From Suillus spraguei (Eukaryota > Basidiomycota > Agaricomycetes > Boletales > Suillaceae): a DNA stretch of 64,000 nucleotides. The notes below the pieces were generated by a model. It worked only from the letters and a program-made list of their open reading frames with translations, did not search any database and had not been told where the DNA came from. The stretch's first letter is position 1, and the number at the start of each line of letters is the position of its first letter. The position numbers were made by a program, and so were the translations under genes. The stretch lies in contig JABCPU010000265.1 of the NCBI GenBank assembly GCA_016800925.1, forward strand, positions 1-64,000, given 5' to 3'. Positions 55,423 to 64,000 of the stretch are shown piece by piece.

Positions 55423-55897
55423 TGTTACAGTCGTACGTGCCCCTATTCATTTTCCCTTTATACTCTTACTTGTATATCCTGTCACATGACTCTGACTCAT
55501 ATGCTCAATGCATCTGTACAACACATGCCTTCCTTATTAGGATACGCAGTTACATTCTCACGGTTACCTGGTCTGTGCGCATATATCTACCTATTTAAGC
55601 ACAGTGTACTTGTAGTAGATTCCCTACTTTAATCTTACTGGGTTTTACCTGGAATCTCCTTCGCTTAGGTCTCCAACCTAAGTCGTCTTGAATCGTCTCT
55701 AAGTCTAAGCACTCCTTAGTCTTAGTCTCTATTCTCGCAGAACCTCTTAGACTTGTCTTTGAGGCCAAACCCTTGATCATACTTGGAACACGTTCCTTGT
55801 ACTCTCACCTTGTCCTCTTCTGGGCATTGTAAGAACTTCTCAGCAGACCGTCTGTGTTTTTTCACTGTCGCTGGTGACGCCATCCCAGTTCGTAACA
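55423..55897 (+). mobile_element. Solo LTR with perfect target duplication
   Basis: 475 bp, TGTTACAGTCG to GTTCGTAACA, flanked by GTAGT on both sides (55418-55422, 55898-55902). Same family as the element to its left. Confidence 0.9.
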
Positions 55898-58459
55898 GTA
55901 GTGGTAGATGGTTCAGTAGCCATAAGGACAGTAGTAAATTGGCCACAGATAGATATAGCAACGACGACCAATGAGTAGATCACCTTGTGGAGGTGAGGAT
56001 CGATCCAATCCATCTTGGGTGCTGGTCAGTAGGTGAGGAAGGTTCGAGCTCTGCCTTGTTTCTGCTTGGTCGAGAGAATGTGCTGAGAGAACTCATTTTG
56101 AGATGTTGGCAAATACACCCCAACATCGAGTTGCCGAACTGACTCAAAAGTCCTACCACTACTCAACTGACCATTTTTGATGTTTTGAGTCTTTGAGTTT
56201 CCCATACCCGATTTCTTATCTATTCTACTTCCTCAACACTCAATTCTTGATGGATCTTTCTGAAAATATAAATGTATGGTATTATATATATTTTAAATGC
56301 AGTCCAGGTTTCTGATCATCAAAATTCGATGTTTTGAAGGTATGGGCCCCTTATCAGTAGAAATATCAAGTATAGACACAATCTCAAACATCCGGCTCAT
56401 TTTAAGCTGATCTTTGTCATGAAAAGCAAGTAAATATGCTATATCAATTATTTATGAACATGTTGGATCATGGATGCAAGGGTAGAGTGGTTAGAAAATA
56501 TTAAAAATGCGACTTTGTCCAATTGTGCTCCTGCAGATGAATGCTTTAGGTTTTCTGTGTTAGCTAAGTTATATATATACTCTAAATATGAGTAGAAATG
56601 GACCCCTCACAAGAGTTGAGGTCTGGTCCTATAGGAAAAAAATTGACAGGGGGCAAACCACCAGGAGAGGGTGGCTGCACTACACAACAGGATCTTGTCA
56701 TATAGTCCTAAACTCCTGAGACATTGTTTCTATTTTTAAATAGGTGTTGGGGATCCTTTGACCAAGTCTATCCACCCAAAAATAATCAAATGGGATGTTT
56801 TTCTGTATATGTACTATATCTATTGGTGCAGGACGTCTCAGGAGGTCAAATAAAGATGGGAATCTCTTCAAATATGTTACTAAACATGTTCTAGATGTCC
56901 TAGATCACACACCTATCAAAGGGACAAAAATGCGAAAGTGTTCTGTGCCCCAGGTTATGTTGAAAGAGACCTGGAGGAGGAGCAAGCACACAAATAAACA
57001 AAAAGTGGTCTATTATATTACATTATACACATATATGCCAAACTACTACTTATATATGAAGAGAAACCTATTGTGGTGTGGTGGTGAAGCTGCAGTGAGG
57101 TAGGGTGTGAGAATAATTGATATTGTGGAGATTTCCAAAAATGGGCGATGTTTTTGGTGTTGTGGGGTATTCCCACAGTAGGTGGGGGTGTAAGACTATC
57201 ATGGGAATGGCCTGACAGGATCCTCCACTGATATATCAGACGTCAATTATGCACCACAGTAATCTATGTATCACACTTTCATTATAACTATAGGTATTTG
57301 ATGTATCATTCTTACAGTATGGCCTGCAAAATGTAGGATAAGACCGCCACAGTCACTATGAACGGACTTACTAAGATTTACTCGGTTTCGGAATACTTTG
57401 GGAGGAGTTGCTGGGGTCCATGGATGACTAAATAGCACGTACCTTGTTTTCGGAAGCTTTGGGGAGCTGATCTGTTTCGGAACAGTAACAGGGCACCTAC
57501 GACTCTGGCCGTGTTTGGATTATATCTGGTATGGAATCACAGTGAAAATTGACAATGCATTTACCGTAAATACTTGGTGTCGTTCAGATCCAGCCTTCAG
57601 GTCAACGACAATTTGAATGGAAAATTCATTGCACCACTGAATGCTACTTATGATAATACAACTTATATTTTGATCAAGATAGGCGGCGGTGTCAAAGCGT
57701 TCACATGATCGATGAAGGAGTGAATGAGTAGAGGCCAGAGCGTGATGCGGCGATAGGTCGACTCAGGGCATGTTTGTGATTCGAGAGTGGTGTAAACAGT
57801 GGATTGATTGGATAAGTTAGAATCTGGAACACACAAAGGGAAATGAGGTTTGTCGAACGAAGAGGTTGAACTGACTCGAGACGTACAAGGATATTCAGAG
57901 GAGTGAGCAGCAGCCCGCGGGCGCAGTATTGGGGAGGAGACGCCGCGTTAGCGAACGAATAGCTGTTGGAACTAGTAACGCCGCCATCACGAGGCTGGGC
58001 TCGATGCTCGTACCCTGAAGTGACGCAACTTTTAGGAACCGAGAATCTTCGGACGGATAATGGGGAATCATCAATCACTCTGCTTCTAGTACTACCTCAA
58101 TTGTTTGAAATGGGGATGCGGCGGGGAAGGGGAATGTACGAGAACAATATTTAAACCGGACGCGACCCGAGGAATGATTAGGTCAATAATGTATGTCAGT
58201 GGCACGTGCAGCGGTCCTACAGTGATTCGGAAGCATCCGACTCACCTGCATGAAAGAATGATCAGTGCCCGAAACGTAACCCCAAGACCAGACTCAAACA
58301 GAGCGTGGATGCTGACTTCGGCCTATCTGAGGCTAGTAATGGAACTTTCCAAGTCAACGAGGTATAAAGGTCGCAGCCTATCCTCAAGCTGCAGTCAGTT
58401 TCTTCACTTTCCATCAACAACCTTCTCTCAATCAATACTCACAGAATCTTCAATCAACC
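55898..58459. other. No gene recognised
   Basis: 2.5 kb, A/T-rich to about 57350. Frames at 56795-57103 (plus) and 57701-58078 (minus) have no recognisable motif, and the first reads through simple sequence. The stretch near 58363-58368 (TATAAA) is a plausible TATA box, 92 bp before the broken gene at 58460. Confidence 0.4.
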
Positions 58460-59077
58460 ATGAGCAACATGATCAAGTCCGGATTTCAACATCAACAATG
58501 TCCAGTATTCAGGGCGGTACATCGTCATGTCAGGAAACAATGAGTTCGTCGGCCACGACGTTCCTGATACAGTACGTCATTACAGCGATGTTCTTCTCGT
58601 GCTAATTCGCGCCCATAGTTTTATGTCCATGTTGTGGAAGAGGTCTCGCATCTTGCGACTCTCAAAGACACTAAGACAGGCTTGTACCTTACGCTGGACC
58701 CGAAGGTTGGTCGGTTTGATGTTGACAGATGCGAGATTGCCGATAACGTGAAATCGTAGGACCACAAAGTTGTAGGCAGGACGGAGCCCCAGATTCTCCA
58801 GTTGTCCAGTGAGGACGGCGAGAAGTTTATGTGAGTGCAGTCTTTGGTCCCAATTGCATCAAGAACTCACTTGTGACCTTGATCCACAGTATCCATCCAC
58901 AGGACGTAAACGAGGTGGCCTATCTCAAAGACGGCGGAAACTGGTCCTGGGTTTGTTTTCATTGCTGACCTTTCTTGGCTTTATTTATGACCGGTGTAAT
59001 TCCAGATCTATGTCGGGCCAGCTCTCCAAGGTAATGAAAGCAAGTACTGGATGTTCGAAAGGGTGGACTGTGACTAG
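58460..59077 (+). pseudogene. Small four-exon protein gene, beta-trefoil-like, disabled
   Basis: Exons about 58460-58573, 58619-58830, 58889-58949 and 59007-59077, with GT-AG introns; about 145 codons. Segments such as GRYIVMSGNNEFVGHDV, TLKDTKTGLYLTLDP and VAYLKDGGNWSW suggest a small cytosolic beta-trefoil protein (lectin or protease-inhibitor type of mushrooms), no signal peptide. Two lesions: one extra base in exon 1 near 58484 and an in-frame TAG at 58757-58759. The family call is weak. Confidence 0.5.
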
Positions 59078-59724
59078 GAATAGGTGTTTCGAAAGGCATG
59101 GAGACTTAGGTAGCAGCTGCCAGTTGCTGTTGCTGCAACCCGTCTGCTGGAGAATATTTGTATGATTAGCTCGCAGTGGTGATGTATGCAGGAGATGTTC
59201 GTGACTTTCCGTGGTTCGACAGTGGGATGTCCGAGTGTTCACCTCAGTCAGAGGTCTGCCACCTACCTCTCCCAACTTGCGTCCGTCTTATTGTTATCTG
59301 CGCTCTGCGTTCATCATTAGCCGTGTCCTCCTCCCACGCGCCTTGATAGGTCACGACTGAGCTTCTGCACGTCTCGCTTGATCGTGCACTTTGAGTCTTT
59401 AGACCCTCGCAGAGAAATACTGCGTCGTGCTCCTGCCAAGATTCGGATGTTAACGTCGCTGGATTAATCACTGGTCCTTCTCACAGATATCAGTAGGATG
59501 TCACCATGACACCGGAAGGTGTACAACACACAATAAGGCGGGTCCTTTCGTTCAGATGCAGCACGTGTCCTGCATACCATCCGAAACACGAAGATGCATA
59601 TTGATACCAGACGCTGATAGCTTCACTGGCATTGCTGAGTAGAACACCATACTGGAAATAATCAGTCTGTTTCACCTAAAGTCCATCACCGACTGTAGCC
59701 GACCTGCATGTGCCCCAGGACTTT
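59078..59724. other. No gene seen
   Basis: Overlapping short frames on the minus strand (58985-59675) without motifs. The WD40 remnant begins near 59725. Confidence 0.35.
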
Positions 59725-60733
59725 GTCAATGCCATTTCACTATCTCCCAATGAGCCCATCCTCGCAACTTCATCTTTGAAAAGATAGCACAACTATGGAA
59801 TACCGAAACCAATCAACCCATCAGAATACCACTTCACCATGAACACTTCATGAACTGCCTGACCTTTTCTGCAGATGGAAAGTTCCTCATCACCGGTTGC
59901 ATAGACAACCACCTATACATATGGGATGTTTCCGCTATCATCAAAGAAGCTGGCCTTCCGTCTGACATTGTAAGCTTCAATATACTTCATTCTCAATTAC
60001 ACTGACAACGAATTATTCCCCCAGGTTGATTTACACCGCGATCAGCCTTAAAGATCAAAGGCGCTCCCCGAATATCTCCAGGTTTTTTCGACGATGCACT
60101 GCGAGAGGCTAATGTGCGTGATCTTCATCTATTATTTAGTGCTTTAACAAATATATTATCAGTTGCGCATTCGTCTGTCCCAATCCCGTGGGCCACATAA
60201 TCACCCTGCTCCAGTGCTACATCGACACACCCTCAGTCCTTCCTCATTCTGGCGCCGCTCAAAGCGGGCAACTGAGCACGATACTCGATCTCGATTCCGA
60301 CCTTTTAGCTCGACTTGGAACCTATCTGGTATCCTACGCAGAGGAGATGCATCGGACATCCAGTTGCAAGAGGTCAAGGTCCCTTACACAGCGGGAAAGC
60401 CTGTGCGTTCTTTCGTTTTTGCGGTTTCTTCTTTATCTCTGACTCATTGTCGTGCAGAGGAATTATCATGCTAAAAAGAAGGCTTCTAGCCCATCTCGAC
60501 GTGCCAATACTCATACCACACGCTCTAACGCAGCAATCCAGAGCACCCCGCGATCATCACACGTACAGCAACCACATCTCACTGCCACTGCTTCACCACT
60601 TCTTGCCGTCGCTGGTACCGCACCAACAACAGGAACAGTCTCAAGTCCTCGTATTACCATTGGTGGATGGCGTGCTCATATTGTAGGCTGGCTTTGCTGC
60701 GTGCCCATGCAGAACACAAACGATCAACCATAG
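59725..60733 (+). pseudogene. C-terminal remnant of a WD40 gene
   Basis: The last WD repeats are recognisable (NAISLSPNEPILAT, then a frameshift, TAQLWNTETNQPI-type, FSADGKFLITGC, WDVSAIIKEAGLPSDI). They are followed by the intron and the tail exons at about 60025, 60163-60402 and 60458-60733 (FWRRSKRATEHDT, LRRGDASDIQLQEVKVPYTA, GGWRAHIVGWLCCVPMQNTN). The N-terminal two thirds are absent. The tail frame is complete to the stop at 60733 and shows what copy 2 lost. Confidence 0.7.
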
Positions 60734-61954
60734 CTTCGGGAGTGGTTTGATAGTGCGGTTGATTGGTTGGACTATGATAGTAAGGACATTCCTTTTACTT
60801 GCTTCAGCATCCGTAATATGAACGAAGAAGCGTACAAAGGGCTGAGGAGGAATAGAAGGATCAAAAGATGGTGTGTGATGTAGATAGAGACCTCAATGTT
60901 GTGTCGCACAAATTATTCACTCCTCGAAGGGCCAATGCTATTGCGTATAACAGTATTTAGAATGAGGGAGGACTACATACGATAGCAAGAAGCAAAAGTG
61001 GAATGAAATCTAGACCAGGAAGCGACATAAGGCAGATATTATGCAGGAGGTCTTGGGGCAAAATGAGGAAGATTGTATACAGTACGAGTTGGGTATAGGT
61101 GGCCAAAGCAGCGGGCTGTGAATGGCTCTATAGTCCCAGCCCTGAACATGCGACTGTATATCAGCACACCTATAAAGAGGGTTGAACAACCAATGCGGCA
61201 TGATATACCCCCTTGTTGCTGTCGCACCCTTTCAAGGTGCACGTAGCAATGAGACCAATGTCATTGTCCATAGACGCTTTGGATGCTATGCCTGAGATTG
61301 TCTCCGCATAGCATCCCTCCCGCCACCGCCAAGCTCGATGGAATAATTCACACTTATCGACCTGGTCAATTGTAATAATCCGCAGGATCAAGGGACCGAA
61401 CGAAGACTCAAACACGTGACCAGCATGGTCAGACAGCAAGTATGGCGACGAAAAAGGTGAAAACCTCGGCTTGGACGTTGAGAACAAGAATCGGAGAGAA
61501 GAGTATAATGCGTCTAGTTGGACTCTTGAGGGAAATGCACTGCGACGGAATAGACACGAAGCCTGCAGAATTGGGTTAGCCCGGGAAATACAGCAATACA
61601 CACTTGCGGAATTGCATGACCGCGATGGCGAGGGGTTAATTCAGATGAAGGACGTGAGTATATTGTGCAAAAAGAGCGTTGGGCGCTTAATCTGCACGGC
61701 GAACACTGAAGCTGTGAGTGGCTGTGACTGAACACGAGGATCGTGCAAGGACGCACGTGTAGAAAACTTAGACAACGACCTCCCTTCTGACTTGAATCTC
61801 TATCAGACGAAACACACTCCGTCTTCAGTTCCGCCTTCGTCTTTCTGTGTACACATCAGGTATCTAGATTCAATGAGTAAGTGAAGGACTCGTGTGGGAT
61901 TTGGGGAGAGCTCAAATTATCACTGATCATCAAGCGAATTCTGAAACCAAAGTC
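60734..61954. other. No separate gene; contains the WD40 upstream module
   Basis: 61330-61880 aligns with the upstream region of WD40 copy 1 (22735-23520). A minus-strand frame at 61170-61601 lies over it and is not conserved in the other module copies. Confidence 0.45.
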
Positions 61955-63456
61955 ATGGGACATCCAGCCTCTGCAAAGCACAAGAACTCAACGACAATGC
62001 CTCAGCGAAAGATCGAAGTAAAGAACGGGATCAGCGAGATCCTACACCCACCTGGTGGACAGCAGATTATCACCTATTCAAGGTCGGATAGGTCACTTCG
62101 AGTGTGGGACTTGGAAAAGGGCATGCAGGTTGGAGAGGAATGGGAGGATAAAGATGGTGGAATCATAGTTATGGCATTATCGCCGGACGCCAAGACCGTA
62201 GCAACTGGGAGTCGCGATGGCGTAGTGAAATTGTGGAACATCAACACGGGCAAGGTTATCAAGACGTTGACGGGGCATACAGAGGTAGTGCAATCTGTGT
62301 GCTGGAGTCCAGATGGAGGGCGAGTGGTGAGTGGAACCGTTTTGGGAACATTCAGAGTATGGGATGTCAAGAGCGGAGAAACTATCCTCGGACCAATCAA
62401 TGCAGGGGAATACATCTTCGTGGTTTGCTACTCACCCGATGGCAAGATGATTGCCACGGGCGGGAGGGACCTGAGAATCTGGGATGCCAACACAGGCGAA
62501 TTGTTCAAAACAATCGACCGTTATTGTCCATGCCTGGCATGGATCTTGGATGGAAAAACACTGTTTACCCATGAATCCAAAATTGACACAGCCACATGGA
62601 CTGTTCTTGATATACGCCAAGGCGTGTCTGACAGTATTTCATTTTCTCCGAATGAGCGCATCCTTGCAACCACAGAATGCTTGGGCAAGACAGCGCAACT
62701 GTGGAACACCGAAACCAACCAACCCATCGGAACACTACTTCACCATGAAAACTACGTGTTCTCCGCGACCTTTTCTACAGATGGAAAGTTCCTTGTCACT
62801 AGCTGCGACGACGACGACGGCAACTTCGACGTATACACATGGGATGTTTCTGCTATCATCAAAGAAGCTGGCCTTCCGTCAAACATTGTAAGCTTCAATA
62901 CACTTCATCCTCAATTACACTGACAATAGATTATTCCTCCAGGTTGATGTTACACCACAACCAGCCTTAACGATCAAAGGTGTAACCCGAATACCTCCAG
63001 GGTTTTTCGACGATGCACTGCGAGAGGCTAATGTATGTGATCTCCATCCATTATTGAATGCTTTGACAAATACGTTGTCAGTTGCGCATTCGTCTATCCC
63101 AATCCAATGGGCCACATCACTACCCTACCCCAGCATCACACCAATGCACCCTCGGTCTCTCTTCATTCTGGCGCCGCTCAAAGCGGGCAACTGAGCGCGA
63201 CACCCAATCTCGATCCCGACCTTTTAGCTGGACTTTGAACCTATTTGGTATGCTACGCAGACCAGATGCATCGGAAATCTACCTGCAAGAGGTCGAGGTC
63301 CCTTGCACGGCGGGAAAGCCTGTGAGTTCTTTTTTCTTTTGTGTGGTTCTTCTTTATCACTGACTCATTGTCGTGCAGAGGAATTATCACGCTGGAAAGA
63401 AGAAAGCTGTTAGCTCATCTCGAGCTGCCAATACTCGTACTACACAACTAATGTAG
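61955..63456 (+). CDS. WD40-repeat protein, copy 2 (tail shortened by an indel)
   Basis: Exons 61955-62887, 62943-63032, 63082-63321, 63379-63456, all with phase-0 GT-AG introns; 446 aa. Residues about 20-300 form seven WD repeats (SLRVWDLEKGMQVG, VVKLWNINTGKVIKTLTGHT, VCWSPDGGRVVSG, FRVWDVKSGETILGP, CYSPDGKMIATGG, LRIWDANTGELFKTI, AQLWNTETNQPIGTLLHHE, YTWDVSAIIKEAGLP). The tail is basic and Ser/Arg-rich (FWRRSKRATERDTQSRSRPF, RNYHAGKKKA). Compared with the remnant at 60733 one base is missing near 63447, giving TAG at 63454-63456. The original tail frame continues to about 63655. An ATG at 61892 would add 21 residues; 61955 and 61998 are alternatives. Scaffold role likely, partners unknown. 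Confidence 0.82.
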
Positions 63457-64000
63457 CAACCCAGAGCACCCCGCCATCATTACACGTGCAGCAACCACCT
63501 CTCACTGCCACTGCTTCGCCACTTCTCGCCGTCGCAGGTATCATGCCGACAACAGAATCAACCTCAAGTCCTCGTGTTACCATTGATGGATGGCGAGCTC
63601 GTCTTGTGGGCTGGCTGTGCTGCGTGCCTGTTCAGAACACAAACGGTCAACCATAGTTTTGTGATTGGTTTGATTGAGCAACTGATATGTTGAACTATGA
63701 TGGTGAGGGTGTTCCTTTCATTTGCCTCAGCATCCATAATACAATTAGATCATGAATGGTTCGCAATACCTCCCCACGTACTTATCTGTGCTGGACGTGG
63801 TGTTCCTTGACAAGACTAGCGCCCATTAGATGAACATTTCGCATAATGAGGATATTATTTGACTGATAGTTGTCAGAGGAATGGATCCCTAGATTGAAAT
63901 GATTTGTTGGCCGCAGGAAAACCGCTCGAGGGAAGTAGGTACATCCATCAAAGTCTATTTGATCCACACTAAACACCCTTCGCGGGCCTAGTTACCTTGC
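63457..64000. repeat. Out-of-frame tail of WD40 copy 2 and duplicated 3' spacer
   Basis: Up to about 63655 it holds the shifted coding tail (VGWLCCVPVQNTNGQP-type). From 63660 it matches the 2080-2700 and 8420-8950 blocks (ATCATGAATGGTTCGCAATACC, GAGGGAAGTAGGT), which elsewhere lead into a GPI gene. Another GPI paralog probably lies just beyond the window end. Confidence 0.55.

Noticed and set aside
56795..57103. 102-codon plus ORF
   Set aside because: A/T-rich, no motif, no codon structure, no paralog in the window.

Overview
The window reads as nuclear DNA of a filamentous basidiomycete (Agaricomycetes). Short 50-70 nt introns, a Plavaka-type DNA transposon, a chromodomain Ty3/Gypsy element, serine-rich GPI proteins and a WD40 family with a basic C-terminal tail all fit. 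The WD40 tail resembles families I remember from Boletales, so Boletales is a reasonable but unverified guess. Conventional genes are few. Most of the window is paralogous duplications, gene remnants and nested mobile elements.

Layout. 1-11 kb: three intact two-exon serine-rich GPI-protein genes on the minus strand, in repeated flanks, with a Harbinger-like transposase remnant (4.7-5.2 kb) and a tandem array of about 147-bp tRNA-like units (6.4-7.5 kb). 12.06-19.52 kb: one DNA transposon with 23-bp terminal inverted repeats and a 9-bp near-perfect target duplication. It holds a Plavaka transposase gene (minus), a divergent companion gene (plus) and a captured piece of the RNA polymerase II largest-subunit gene. 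19.9-21.1 kb: a second copy of the tRNA-like array, split by a 271-bp MITE. 23.5-26.6 kb: a WD40 gene facing a GPI-family pseudogene. 28.2-32.1 kb: a well-resolved eight-exon NFX1/FAP1-type zinc-finger gene, the clearest housekeeping gene here. 32.8-38.9 kb: a tandem duplication carrying two intact UbiA-family prenyltransferase genes. 39.3-40.5 kb: a frameshifted APH-like kinase gene.

41.4-55.9 kb is a transposon graveyard. It has a pogo-like element with TIRs, a tyrosine-recombinase gene interrupted by a 1.9-kb LTR that contains about 630 bp of an 8-bp satellite, a solo Gypsy LTR, a full-length decayed chromodomain Gypsy element (47465-55062), and inverted plus solo LTRs. 58-64 kb: a broken small gene, a WD40 C-terminal remnant and a nearly intact WD40 gene whose 3' flank runs off the window end.

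How the parts relate. The WD40 and GPI genes look like a convergent cassette multiplied several times, with shared promoters and spacers. The two UbiA copies were duplicated together with two small neighbours. The Plavaka element and the MITE share TIR ends, which suggests one mobilising activity. The best candidates for something undescribed are the tandem tRNA-like arrays, the RNA polymerase II fragment inside the Plavaka element, and the WD40-GPI cassette.
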